From Paulinella micropora (Eukaryota; Cercozoa; Imbricatea; Euglyphida), in contig BJOX01000144.1 of assembly GCA_009731375.1 (NCBI GenBank), positions 782,689 to 846,688 of the forward strand: a DNA stretch of 64,000 nt, written 5' to 3'. The notes below the pieces were generated by a model, which worked only from the letters and a program-made list of their open reading frames with translations, searched no databases and had not been told where the DNA came from. The position numbers were made by a program, and so were the translations under genes. How positions within the stretch are numbered: the first letter of the stretch is position 1; each line of letters starts with the position of its first letter. Shown here one piece after another: positions 35,826-47,252 of this stretch.

Positions 35826-38800
35826 ATGAGCCAATATAAGTCGCTCTTAGGCTTGTCTGAAATTGCGGTGGATTCACTAGATATAGCCAACCTTGATTTA
35901 ACGAACACAAACATAGTGGGCTTATACACAGATAGGGTGCCAGAAGATGCTGACCCCGTAAATCTGTATTATACTGACGGACGATTTGATGCGAGGTTGG
36001 CTTTAAAATCAACGACGGACTTAAAAGAAGGCACTAATCTATACTATACTGATGGTAGGTTTGACGCGCGACTAACCACTAAATCAACCACTACCTAGCC
36101 GAAGGCACTAATTTATATTATACTAATGCTAGGTTTGACACTCAATTAGCAACAAAGAGCACAACCAACTTAACCGAAGGAACTAACTTATACTATACCA
36201 CAGCAAGGGTTAATACAGATTTTGACACAAGGATAGCAACTAAATCAATAGATGCTTTAAGTGATGTAGTCATAACAGGCACCCCCGCTGATAATCAACT
36301 GCTCATTTATAGCACAGGACAATGGAGAAACACAAACTCACCTTTTCTTAGATTGGATGGTCTCGCAATGATGATAGGGGATTTAAATATGGGAGGTTTT
36401 AATGTAGTAAATGTTGGTAATGTTGATGGTATTGATGTTTCTGCCCTTGATAGTTCCGCGGTTAAACTAACAGGCGACCAAACAATAACAGGGAATAAAA
36501 CATTTACTACTTATGTGGGTGTAAAAGACTCAAATTCATTAAACACAGGCAAATTATTCTTCAATTACAACAATAATATAAGATCTATTTATTCGTCGGA
36601 TGCTGGTGGGGCGACTGGCTATCCATTATCTTTTGTAGGCTCGTCCATACTTTTTGCTCCAACAACAGGGGGTGGGATAACATTGACGGGTAATGTTTTT
36701 AATTTTAACAGCACAACAGCAATCAGCGGACTTCCAGCACCATTCTATGATGGCGATGCTTCAACGAAGGCTTACACCGATACAAAACTAGCAAAAGACG
36801 GCACAGTGGCTATGACTGGTAGTTTAAATATGGGAGGATTTAACATAACAAATGTCGGTAATGTTGATGGTGTGGATGTATCCTCCCTTGATACCGCAGT
36901 CGTCAAACTAACAGGAGACCAAACCATAGCGGATATTAAGACATTTAGCAGTATAATAAATGCGAGTGCTGGTATTGATATGAAAAGTCAAAGCATAACA
37001 AATGTAAATCAACTAAATGGTAGGTCTATCACAACTTGGCTATCAGAGCACGATACGAACACGGCGAAAGTGTCGGCGAGTGGAAGTATTGATACACATA
37101 GCGATGTTATTATAACAACAGCATCAGATAATCAACTACTTATTTATAGCACTGGACAATGGCGAAATGTGGCATCACCCTTTCTTAGATTAGACGGCAC
37201 TGCTAGTATGACGGCTGGATTAAATATGGGAAGCCAAAGCATAACAAATGTAAATCTCGTTGATGCTGTGGATGTTTCTGTCCTTGATACTTCGGCAGTT
37301 AAAACCTCAGGAAACCAAACCATAGCAGGAATTAAAACATTTAGTAGTGCCCTTGAAATAACGGGAAATTCAACGAATGCGACAACAAAAGGAACATTCG
37401 TGGTTTTTAACTCCACAGCCAATATAGGAACTATTGGTTGCCTTGATATGGGCACGGGTGTAAATTATAACTTTGAAATAAATGCGAAAAAAATAAGTTT
37501 CGTTATTGATGGGGCGATTGTTGGTTGGGTAAATGCTTCGGGGCTAGATTGTAATAGTAGCCAAATAGCCAACCTTGGAACTCCGACATTATCAACAGAC
37601 GGAGCGAATAAAAGTTATGTTGATACTAATTTCGTGGGACTATAAACAGACCAAACCATAACAGGAAGCAAAACATTTAATGGGGCGAGCACTGTGATAA
37701 AATATCTAACTTTAACGAACAATGCCGATTTTAATAATCAAACTATCACTAATGGTGGAAATATAACCTATAATGGGGCGAGGATTTTAAATCAAAACGG
37801 AGGTGATATATTCTTTTCACAGACATCAGGAGATGATCAGTATTTCTTATTTACTCTAAATACTGCTTCAAGCGGAACCGCGAACCAACGAGGTTATGTA
37901 TTTACGAATGTAGCATCTGATGTAAAAGGGGCGGGACTTTATATTTCAAAACTTTTGGATAATAAAAGTGCTTCGTCTGACATTGTCCGTTTTAACAATG
38001 CTGGCGGTATGCGGTTTTATGGAGCCTTAGATATGAACTCAAACAATATAACAAATGGCGGAACAATAACAGGAACGACAATTACTTCAACCGCGGGTAT
38101 ATCAACAACAACGGCAACCGCGAGTGGATTAATAACGGCAAATGCGGGGATATCAACAACAATTGCAACCGCGAGTGGATTAATAACAGCAAATGCGGGA
38201 GTATCAACGACAACACTAACGGCGAGTGGATTAATAACGGCAAATGCGAGTATATCAACAACAACGGCAACCGCGAGTGGATTAATAACGGCAAATGCGG
38301 GGATATCAACAACGACATTGGCAACGAGCGACAANNNNNNNNNNAACAGCAACCGCAAGCGGATTGATAACAGCAAATGCTGGAATTACATATACTGGCA
38401 CACTAACATCAGCAACGAATACCAGTGGGGCAAAAATATCCATTCAGGGACAAACAAATGGAGGAAGCACCAGAGGAATATATATTTGGGATATTACCGA
38501 CCCAGGCTGGGGGATTTATATGGCACAATCTGGGGCGAATAAAGCATTAAGCGGAACAGGAACGGCACCAGCAGGAAATGGATTTATTAGTTATGCCGTA
38601 AGATTTAGATCGGGTGCGGACACGACCAACGGTTTTGTGTGGGAAAATGCAAGTGATGTTGCTTTAATGTCGTTGAGAGGGAGCGATGGATTTTTGTGGA
38701 ACAAAGGTGCCTTTCAAGCAGATGGTGGAATAACTCTTCCAACGACATCAAGCGATTCTTTAACAAAAGACAAAGACCTGCTTACACTAATGACCCACAA

Positions 38801-39331
38801 CTATTTTTTAAATCAGGAGGATATACGAATTATGGAGCAATTGTTTCTTCTACTGGTTTGCTTCACGCTTGGACTACTTCAAACTCTTCAAGCGAGCCGT
38901 CAGGCAGTTATAATTATATTCCGCTTAATGGTGCTTGGACAAACTCCTCGGACAGGAGGCTAAAATCAGATATTAAAACATTAGAATGTGGAGATTGTTG
39001 CGAGAAATTAATGAAGATAAATTGTTGTTCATATTATTGGAAATCAGATGAGAAGAAAGAAAAAAAAGGCCACGGATTTATTGCTGATGAAGTTAAAAAA
39101 ATATTTCCAGAATTTGTATCCGAAAGTGGAATAAAAGCAGACGACGGAGAAGGATACCTTGAAGGCATAACATATACAGATTTTATACCGATATTGGTAA
39201 GCGGATTTCAACATTTATCAGAAAAGGTAGTTAATTTAGAAAAAGAAAATAAAACTTTACTTAATATATTACAAGACCAAGCGAACCAACTAGCAGAAAT
39301 ACGAGCAGTGGTGTTTCCTCCCAATGCCTAG
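35826..39331 (+). pseudogene. Long tail-fibre-like protein with S74-type chaperone, broken (element Y/Z chimera)
   Basis: Starts MSQYKSLLGLSEIAVDSLDIANL. The N-terminal third has phage-fibre-like repeats (EGTNLYYTDGRFDARL). Shaft repeats follow (DLNMGGFNVVNVGNVDGVDVS... LTGDQTIAGNKTF), then 17-aa TATASGLITANAGISTT repeats, a WGIYMAQSGANKALSG domain and a chaperone (SDRRLKSDIKTLEC... GHGFIADEVKKIFPE... ITYTDFIPIL) with a final coiled coil. Breaks: one-base loss ~36095, TAA at 37643, 10-N gap 38335-38344, frameshift ~38740. Predicted trimeric attachment fibre. The chaperone's Ser in SDRRLK is the presumed self-cleavage nucleophile. Confidence 0.75.
38090..38400 (+). repeat. 51-bp coding tandem repeat with assembly gap
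   Basis: Repeats of a 17-codon unit (GISTTTATASGLITANA) inside the fibre gene, interrupted by a 10-N gap at 38335-38344. Similar units occur at 30420-30590. Copy number is likely misassembled. Confidence 0.8.
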
Positions 39332-39650
39332 ATTACACCCACCACCACCAATCATAGAGACGGAAGACCTTACACCCGAACTCAAAAACCGCGTGCTAGA
39401 TGTTCAAATTGAACAGGAAGAAAAAAAATTAGACCACGAATACGAGGACAGCTGGGATTGCTGTTTGACTAAGCGAAAAACTGACAGCCGACTTATCAAA
39501 TACTTATTTCAAATGGGTATCATTATCGCCATCATCACCCTTTGTATCGTGAGGCTGTCTGAAAAGAACTTACCGTGCGAGGTTGCTAACACTTATGTGG
39601 GTATTTTAACACTGTTAATAGGTATCTGCCTTCCATCGCCTTCTAGTTGA
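39324..39650 (+). CDS. Small two-helix membrane protein (element Z side)
   Basis: 108 aa, intact. Cytosolic-looking start (MPRLHPPPPIIETEDLTPELK), acidic middle, then two hydrophobic segments (LFQMGIIIAIITLCIVRL; VGILTLLIGICLP). Overlaps the fibre gene by 8 nt. Homologue of 31363-31715. No signal peptide; likely a hairpin membrane protein. Its small size and place after the fibre gene are holin-like, but nothing in the sequence proves that. Confidence 0.65.
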   Translation: MPRLHPPPPIIETEDLTPELKNRVLDVQIEQEEKKLDHEYEDSWDCCLTKRKTDSRLIKYLFQMGIIIAIITLCIVRLSEKNLPCEVANTYVGILTLLIGICLPSPSS

Positions 39651-39844
39651 AAGAAGTGAGCATTCATATAGCTGAGTTTTATACCAAGAGCTATCACCCG
39701 CACAGATTAACGGCAGAGCTTCATCAAAACTACGACACATATTATTTCCGTTATTTATGAAAACACATCCCTTTTGGATACAATAACACAACTTTCATTT
39801 TTTTTTATCGCTAACCAGTGAATAGAAATCACAAGCAGTCCGAC
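39615..39844 (-). pseudogene. Antisense cysteine-rich mini-protein, frameshifted (element Z side)
   Basis: Minus-strand counterpart of 31704-31916. VGLLVISIHWLAIKKNESC near 39844 is followed by a one-base loss, then CYCIQKG and MCRSFDEALPLICAGDSSWYK. The frame continues into the 3' end of the membrane-protein gene (stop at 39615). No ATG at the position used in X. Confidence 0.45.
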
Positions 39845-39907
39845 CTAACACAGAGCACACAAATAATAAAATTAATAACATAATATATTATACAAAATAT
39901 AGAAACA

Positions 39908-40270
39908 ATGAGTGAGTTCAAATTTCAAAAGATTATTTTTCTGAGTAATGATTTTGTTGGCGGTAGCAAGACATTTGACAAAACCATTAAATTGAACTTT
40001 ACCCCAACTAGAATGAATGTTAAGTATATCCACTATATGAATGATATGACTGAAACGAAAACAAAAATTCTTCATATGGACCGCATTGGAATTATTGGCA
40101 CATTCGCAGACAGCAACACCGCAAACATTTCCAATCTTAGCTACAACTTAGGTATTATTAATTGGACAGATGGGCAATACAGTTTTAGAGTGCTTAAAAC
40201 GGACAATGGCAGTATTGAGACTGACCTGCTAGCTGGAAGAATTGTTATTTGTTTGGAATTTCTGGCATAG
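39908..40270 (+). CDS. 120-aa conserved protein upstream of ATPase (element Z side)
   Basis: Intact: MSEFKFQKIIFLSNDFVGGSKTFDKTIKL ... LLAGRIVICLEFLA. Same length as 31964-32326 despite considerable divergence, showing constraint. Followed at its stop by a GC hairpin TAGGGG/CCCCTA (40268-40286). Confidence 0.65.
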   Translation: MSEFKFQKIIFLSNDFVGGSKTFDKTIKLNFTPTRMNVKYIHYMNDMTETKTKILHMDRIGIIGTFADSNTANISNLSYNLGIINWTDGQYSFRVLKTDNGSIETDLLAGRIVICLEFLA

Positions 40271-40363
40271 GGGCCTGCTCCCCCTATAACCCCGCAGGTA
40301 AAATAAAAAATATATTTTAGAATATATAAAAGTATTTGGAGGTGCGGAGGCGAAGTCTCTGCT

Positions 40364-41186
40364 ATGGAGAAAATAAATAATGTAAAGGTTAAACCAGTCA
40401 AGCAAAACGGAGATGGCGACAAGTTGGCAAAAGGATATAAGGTGTTTGATGAACCGTATGCCAATATTTTTCTTCTCGCTCGCAAGAAGAGTGGCAAGAC
40501 GACCGCACTGTTTGAAATCCTGAAACGAACGACCGACAAAAAGACCCGTATTGTTATTATAGCCAGCACAATACACAAAGACCACATCTACAAAGAAATG
40601 GTTAAGCACTTCAAAAAGAAAGGCAACCCAATGGCTATATACACATATTTGAAAACGGACGGACTGTCTGTTATTGATTACGAATTGGACAAGCTCAACA
40701 AACCCGACGAGGAGCAAGAAGAAGGCGAAATCATTCAAGACGAGAAAGAAGAACCGAAGCCGAAGTTTTTATATTTTGGAAAAGAGGACGAAAAGAAAAA
40801 GAAAGAACCACCCGCTGATAGACCGTCTAAGTATCAAACACCAGAAGTCGTGTTCGTGTTAGATGATTTGGGTAGCGGACTAAGGGATAAATCAGTAAGC
40901 GACCTGTTGAAAAAAAAACCGCCACTACAAGTCAAAGGTGATTATGAGCTCGCAATACCTTAACGACCTAAAACCTGAGGCCATCAAACAGCTGGACTAC
41001 CATCTTATTTTTCCAGGTCAGTCTCAGGATAAAATAGAACTTGTATATAAACATTTAGACCTCGGCTACGACCTTGAATACTTTATTGAAAAATATCACG
41101 AGGCGACAAAAGAACGATTTAACTTTTTGTATGTGGATGCGGTATCGGATGAATTACGAAAGAACTTCAATATTCGCTTAAAGTAA
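40364..41186 (+). pseudogene. ATPase: Packaging ATPase, one frameshift (element Z side)
   Basis: Full-length copy (~274 codons). MEKINNVKVKPVKQ start, Walker A LLARKKSGKTTALFEIL, an acidic Lys/Glu linker, Walker B VVFVLDDLG, then SSQYLNDLKPEAIKQLDYHLIFPGQ and the C-terminus to 41186. One extra A in the run at ~40912 ends the first frame at 40963. The start codon is preceded by a GC-rich inverted repeat (GGAGGC...TCTCTGC), similar to that before the W integrase. FtsK/HerA-like genome-packaging motor by motifs and context. Confidence 0.85.
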
Positions 41187-41222
41187 TTTTATTATTATTT
41201 ATTTTTTTCAAACATTATATAG

Positions 41223-41525
41223 ATGCCAACATCACCAGTGATTATTTCACAACCATCAGGATACAATATCAGCTACAATCCCAGTATGCCACAAGCAGGA
41301 GGGAAAAGAAAATCAAAAAAGAAACAAACAGGAGGGAAGGTCAACTGGAAAAAAGTCGGACAAGCCATATTGGATGCTAATAGGTTTATCAAGAAGAACC
41401 AATTGATTTCAAGGGGTGCTACTTTTCTTAGCGATGTCGGAGTGCCTTATGCTGACAGTGTAGCGAAGGCGGCGGCTAAGCAAGGATACGGGAAGCAACG
41501 AGGTGGAGCAGTCAAATTTCGGTAA
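41223..41525 (+). CDS. Small basic Gly/Lys-rich core-like protein (element Z side)
   Basis: 100 aa, intact and nearly identical to 28587-28889. Basic, with QAGG-K, QTGG-K and QRGG-A motifs, then a helical middle (AILDANRFIKKNQLISRGATFLSDVG). The leader has the T-tract and ATTATATAG just before the ATG. Likely virion core or DNA-binding. Confidence 0.65.
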   Translation: MPTSPVIISQPSGYNISYNPSMPQAGGKRKSKKKQTGGKVNWKKVGQAILDANRFIKKNQLISRGATFLSDVGVPYADSVAKAAAKQGYGKQRGGAVKFR

Positions 41526-41579
41526 ACCCCAATCACAAATGTAAATTATGTTATTATTTTTTTTCTCTAACATATACGA

Positions 41580-43591
41580 TGGTTGTAAAAAAAACCGCGA
41601 AAACAACGACCACCGAGAATATACAGAACCAAAGATGGCCGCCCATATATTAAAGTAAAAGACAAACGAGCATATCTCAACTTTGGCGAGAAAACGAATG
41701 ACCTTTCAACACTTCAAATCGTTAAACTGTTTCTGAAATATATGAAAGGGGACAATAAAACGAAGAAAACACGAAAGACAAAAGAGCGAATAATCAAGTC
41801 CGAATTCAATCGCCTTAAACACAAGAACCGCAACCAGATACAAAACAACCTGCTGAAAAAATATGAACTAATACACGAGCAGGAAGAAAAGGAAAAGAAG
41901 TTAAGAGAACAGGCGGAAGATGAGAAGAAAAGAAGAGAGAGGAAGGAGAATGCTGACATTAAAGAAAGACAAGAAGAATTAATAAGGGAGGCGAACAGAG
42001 AGCAAAAACTTATAGAGGATGTAAAATTTGAACAAGATAGAAAAAATAATTAATGCTATTACCACCACCCCAGCTCCACCCTCAATACATACAAGGACCA
42101 CCACAAGCACCACCACAAGGACCACCACAAGCACCACAACTAGGACCACCACAAGCACCACAACTAGGACCACCACAAGCACCACAATTAGGACCACCAC
42201 AAGCACCACCCCAAACACCAGAAGAAAAACAGATGCCATTGAAAACAAAAGAAGAGAAAAAGGCTGAAAAGGAATTAAAAGAAAAATACATTGAATTAAT
42301 GAAGAAAGCTGGCTTTACAACTAAATTTATTAAAAGCTTGAGCAAAACAGAATTTATCAAACTTGGCACAGGAATAGAGAAAGCGATAGCCGATGCCCAA
42401 TCAGCAGATGAGCAGAAAGAACTGGCTGAACAATACAAAAAAGAATTAGAACAAGAAAAAAAACTAGCGGAGGCCAAAGCGAAACACTTTGAAATTAAAG
42501 ATAAAATATCATACATATCAGCAGGTTTAAGAAATGATTACAAGTACCCAAAATTGGACATACCCAAAACTTTGGGCCCTGCTTTGGAAAAAGAAATGAA
42601 AGTTCGGGGCAAAGCACCACCAAAAAAAGTTAAAGGAAAACACACGACTGCGGGTATGGCACAAGTTATAGTAGATGAAGGTATTGATTTAGGAATAGAC
42701 CAGAATGAAATGAGAAAGAAACTCGCTGATTATTTGGGAATAAACCAAGCTGGTGCTGGGGCAAAAACGATGGAGGAATTAATACACAAACTTTTAACGA
42801 TAGCAAAAATTAAGAAATATTTGAAGAAGGGTAAATACAAGAAGAAAATGAAGAAGAAGGATTATGTAAATAACTTGGTAACCGAAATGAGAAGCGACCC
42901 AAACATTAAAAATCAAGTTTCAAATACTCTCGGTATTCAACCAACCGAGGAAGCAACCCCAGCCATCACCGAAACCACTGCCGACACCATACCTGAAACC
43001 AACACCGAACCCCCGCCCGACACAACACCCGAACCCACCACCGACACAATACCCGAAATCACCGCCGACACAACACCCGAAATCGTGGCAGGAGGCCCCT
43101 ACCGAGGATTAATGACGGACGAAATAGATAACATTATGAAAAAGCACGAATGGTATATCGGCACGGTAGCCAGCGATGAAATAAACAAACTTAAACCAGA
43201 AAAAAGAAAGAAGTATGGATTTATTATGAACTTGGATAAGTCTAGCCAACCAGGCTCACATTGGATTGCTGTTTGGATTGACACCATTAAAGACGACACT
43301 ATTGAAATCTACGACCCACTCGCTTTGTATAAGCCGACCGAGCTATTTCTACACCAAATGAAACAGCTTATTGAAAAGAGTAAGCCGAACACATATCTGC
43401 TTATGAAGGTTAATCAAGTTAAAAACCAAAGCGACACAACAGATACCTGCGGGTGGCATACTATTAGGTTTTTGTTAGAGCGGGCAAAAGGTAATCGCTT
43501 TAAATTTGCCAGCGGTTGGACTGATTTGAAGGAGAAGGAAGCGGAGGAGTTGAAAACCCAGAACGGCTACGGTTTTGATACTTTTATTTAG
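41580..43591 (+). pseudogene. PRO: Coiled-coil/proline-rich protein fused in frame to adenain-like protease (element Z side)
   Basis: An extra A after codon 4 (41588-41594) and a one-base loss at 42050 break the N-terminal half. From 42053 to 43591 a single 512-codon frame joins the repeat region (GPPQAPQL units, 42075-42215), the coiled coil, the helical domain, a Thr/Pro/Glu linker (TPAITETTADTIPETN) and the protease. The protease has GSHWIAVW (His), IEIYDPLAL (Asp), NQSDTTDTCGWH (Gln, Cys) and ends GYGFDTFI. In X the protease is a separate gene; here MKKKDYVNNL sits inside the fused frame. Intact catalytic residues make this the best protease copy. Confidence 0.7.
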
Positions 43592-43703
43592 CAGCAGGGG
43601 CCTTCGTCCCCCGCACCCCCTCCGTTGTGGCAGATAATTAAAACAAAAATATTTTCCTATATATACGCTTTGCAAGCGTAGCTTCGCAATAGTTTTTGAG
43701 GTC

Positions 43704-43732
43704 GTAGGAGGTTTTTGAAAAAAAGCTCCTAC
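43704..43732 (+). promoter_or_regulatory. Start-codon hairpin of minor capsid gene (element Z side)
   Basis: GTAGGAG (43704-43710) and CTCCTAC (43726-43732), with the ATG one base later. Counterpart of 26392-26406 with different stem sequence and loop. Confidence 0.5.
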
Positions 43733-43733
43733 A

Positions 43734-44546
43734 ATGGAATATAGGGGAGGCAGGAGCTCTAATATTTACTATGTCAATAGCAAAAATAGGATAAACGGCA
43801 CGGACAGCGACTTTACACACTCCATTGATATGAAATCGCTAGACAATCCAACACACTGTAAAATACTTCATATCTATGTGCCGAAATCGTATTACTCTGT
43901 GGCAAGTCCTTACAACACTTTTACTCTAAGTGAAGACGGATTTGAGGCTCTGATTACGATACCTGAGGGCAACTACACAATGAACAACTTAAAAAATAAG
44001 CTAGCCGAGGTGCTAACCGCAGACAGCCCCAATGACTACACATACACAGTTACGAGCAACAATACGAATACTGACCCAGAAGACGGCAAGCTATTATTTA
44101 CCGTAGCTAACAATGGAGGCATTCAACCGCGGTTTATATTTGACACCGAAACTCGCATTCACGAAGTAATGGGTTTTGACCGCGACTCAACATATTTCTT
44201 TGCTAATAATACCATTAGGTCACCGAATGTCATAATCTTGACTGGCGAAAAAACCTTGTATCTACAAAGCGACCTAGTTGGTGAGGGTGATAATCACGTG
44301 CTCCAAGAGATATATACAGCGAATGAAAACCAGTTTGGCTCTGTTATCTACGACGGCTCGGGTAGTGAATATGGCAAACGGCTATCTACTAGTTCAAGCA
44401 ATGTGTATCGGTTTTACTTGACTGACGAAAACGACCAGCCAGTTAATCTCAACGGTTTGGGTATCGTAATGACATTGTTGATTTACCGCGAAACGAATTA
44501 TTTTAATTTATTTACATCATTTTTTAATTTGTTAAAAAGCCGTTAA
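43734..44546 (+). CDS. mCP: Minor capsid (penton) protein (element Z side)
   Basis: 270 aa, intact and almost identical to 25578-26390. ALITIPEGNYTMNNLKNKL centre and RFYLTDENDQPVNLNGLGI near the end. Vertex protein of the capsid by family. 62 bp before the MCP start. Confidence 0.85.
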   Translation: MEYRGGRSSNIYYVNSKNRINGTDSDFTHSIDMKSLDNPTHCKILHIYVPKSYYSVASPYNTFTLSEDGFEALITIPEGNYTMNNLKNKLAEVLTADSPNDYTYTVTSNNTNTDPEDGKLLFTVANNGGIQPRFIFDTETRIHEVMGFDRDSTYFFANNTIRSPNVIILTGEKTLYLQSDLVGEGDNHVLQEIYTANENQFGSVIYDGSGSEYGKRLSTSSSNVYRFYLTDENDQPVNLNGLGIVMTLLIYRETNYFNLFTSFFNLLKSR

Positions 44547-44608
44547 TTAATTATTTTATTTTTTTCTCGTATTAAAATATAAGACAACCGTAAAAAGAGG
44601 GAAAACAA

Positions 44609-46138
44609 ATGCCTACACAACACGGAGGCGAACTAGATTTTAGCAGGACTGACTACATCAGTGCTTCTTAATATCGCTTGAATAAGCTTACCCCTCGTGA
44701 GGGTTCTATCAAAATCACTGTTTCTACCGCAGGAGGACAGGAAAGCAACTTTGACCTTATCAGCCGTCCTTTTAACTTAACTCGCTCTGTTTTGAGTTTT
44801 AATTATGCCCCAGATGCGAAGGCGGCAAACTACAATAAATGCTTTATGGACTGCCTGGCCCCGATTAGGCAGATACAATTGATTACTAGGGGTGGTGTTT
44901 ATCTGTGCGACATTAACGAAGTCGGAAATATCACCAAGATGATTTGGAAACCAGAAACCTCCATTGATGATTTACTAGCTTTGGAAAACCACGACAATGG
45001 AAGCGGAGCAGGTTGTATGCTTCAAAAGTGTAATGCTACAACTACATTTCAACCAGCTAGCGATGCTACAAGGTTGGCCGCCTTACAAACAGCATTGGCC
45101 GCTTCGGCGGCTGGAGGAAATTCACAAGCAAACATTGATACGGCTATTGATGTTGCTAAGGCTCAGGTTCAGGCCGCCTTAAAGGCTTGGATGGCACAGC
45201 CCACCACAAATGCTCGCCGACACGATAATACCCTTATTGCGAATGAGACTGGCACGAGTAAGTTTGTTAATGTTGCTTTTAATGAGGCTAAGTATTTTTC
45301 AGCTGGAACTATTAACAATGCCAGCCCAAGTGTTAATGTTAAGATTAATCTTGGAATGCTTTACAATACTATTTTCGCTCTGGATAAAACTATTATGTTT
45401 CCAGAAATTTTGACCTTGCGGATTGTTTGGCAACAGACACCCAAAATCTTTTATTATAACAATGATGCTCTTTCTACTGGTGGTGGCACTGTTGCGGTGG
45501 CGGATTCAAATGTTACTATTACTAATCTCAGCCTGTTCTTAGCTGTTGAAACTAACCCAGATGTCGTTCAATCAATTCAACAGAAAATTATGAGCCCCGA
45601 AGGTATGAGCTTCAACATTGATTATTCTTATTTGTATAAAAATACTGTCGGAGTGGCTTCAACTTCTCAAAATGTTATCCTTAGATTTGACAGAGGCCAC
45701 GAACGGCGAATTAAGAAAATTTATCACTCTGTTTTCAACACAACCGAAAATAAGAACACTGCTTATGACAATAGCAACCTGCTCGGTTCTAAGGTCCAAA
45801 CTTTTTATACCACACTAGACGGAGCACGACTTCAAGAATTCAATGTTGATTGTCAAACTGGAAAACTAGAAGACTATATGTATCTTAAACCGAAGTTGGA
45901 AGGCTCTTCTTTGATGAATAGCAATGTTTATCAATACAACTGGGTTTGGTGCGATAGCTTTGACAATACTCGCCCACTGTGGAGCAAGGACCAAAATGAA
46001 ATCAGCGGATTAAGTCTAGACACCGAGCGACGATGGGAGTTTATTGCTACCACTGCAAATATCGCGGCCAATCATTACACATTTGTCGTCACTCAGCAAG
46101 AAGTAAATGTCAGAAACGGCACCATTACTAGGACCTAA
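44609..46138 (+). pseudogene. MCP: Major capsid protein with early in-frame stop (element Z side)
   Basis: MPTQHGGELDFSRTDYISAS start at 44609. A three-base insertion creates TAA at codon 21 just before YRLNKLTPREGS, where the Y copy reads on without it. From 44678 the frame is open to 46138 and colinear with 23917-25494, apart from the variable Ala/Thr-rich middle. Translation could in principle restart at the internal Met (44678), losing ~22 residues. Otherwise a well-preserved capsid gene. Confidence 0.85.
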
Positions 46139-46229
46139 TGAACCTTCACCAAAAAAATTAATAAAAATTTTAGATTTATTTTTTTCTTAGAATATACAAC
46201 TCCGCATTTTTGTTTCATTTAGCAGTAAT

Positions 46230-47252
46230 ATGGCCGAATTAAAAACAACCGCTAATGCTACTGCTAATGCCGTTATGGAAAGCAAAAGAAAAATAAAATA
46301 CAGAACGGGTATGGGTGTTTTAGCACGCTTCACTGCCTTATGGACTACTGATGAAGCTAAGGAATATGTATCATTTATTGGAATAGGCGATACCTCACTA
46401 CAAAATGGATTCTACTTTTATAAGGATGGTGTGGTTGGTTTCTGTATAGCACACGCGAGAGGAGGTGTTGTTTCCTATATTCAACAAGCAACCTGGGATG
46501 ACCCATGTGATGGAACAGGCGATATGCCGCTCTTGGATTTGACGAAGGGAAACGTCTTTCAAATTCAATTTCAATATTTAGGCTTTGGGGCCATTAAGTT
46601 TTCAATTGAGAACCCCAACACAGGCGAATTCCAGCAAGTCCATATGATTAAGTATGCGAATGCCAGCACGGATGTCAGTCTGCGGAATACAACTCTTCCA
46701 TTTGTTGCTAGAATGAGAAATGATGCCGATACAGGAATACAAAGTTTAAAAACAGCAAGTTGTAGTATGTTTATTGAGGGCGCAAACACTATAAATTCAA
46801 GCATATCTAACGAAGCGGAAGGAAATGAGCCAGCGAGCACAACGGAAAGCCCAATTCTTAGCATAAAAAATAAATCGCTTTTTAATGGCGGTGCGACAAA
46901 TTATTCAATCGTTTATCCATCTCTCGTTAGCATATCAAACGAAGATACAAAAGTTAATATAGTGAGGATTGTGAAAACAACTGGAACACTTACGGCGGAG
47001 AACTTTGCTGATATTGATGCTACAACTTCAATCGTGTCAAAGGATACCGCCGCGACTGCTCTTGGTGGTGCCACTATAACGGATGTCATACTTAAACTTT
47101 TTGTTAATGCTACTTCTAGCCAGCTTATTGACCTGCGAACTTACGACATACAACTCGCACCTGGTGAAAATCTAACATTTTTACAAAAGGCTGTCTCTGC
47201 TGGTGGAGGAGGAAATGTGAGTGTTATCGTTAATTTCTTAGAAGACCAATGA
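46230..47252 (+). pseudogene. Putative beta-rich virion protein, 5'-truncated (element Z side)
   Basis: 340 codons aligning with residues ~77-417 of 22601-23854 (YRTGMGVLARFTALW, ATWDDPC, VIVNFLEDQ). The first ~75 codons are deleted. The T-tract and TTAGAATATACAAC leader typical of these genes now abuts codon ~70, so the deletion removed the start while sparing the promoter-like part. An internal Met (MAELKTT) opens the remaining frame. Confidence 0.7.

Noticed and set aside
38090-38400. Regular ~51-bp repeats suggesting a CRISPR array
   Set aside because: Units are contiguous and coding, without unique spacers, and continue a fibre reading frame.
35826-39331. Bacteriophage or bacterial origin because of tail-fibre repeats and an S74-type chaperone
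   Set aside because: Neighbouring Polinton genes, TATA boxes, introns, TIRs and 6-bp duplications place it in a eukaryotic element.
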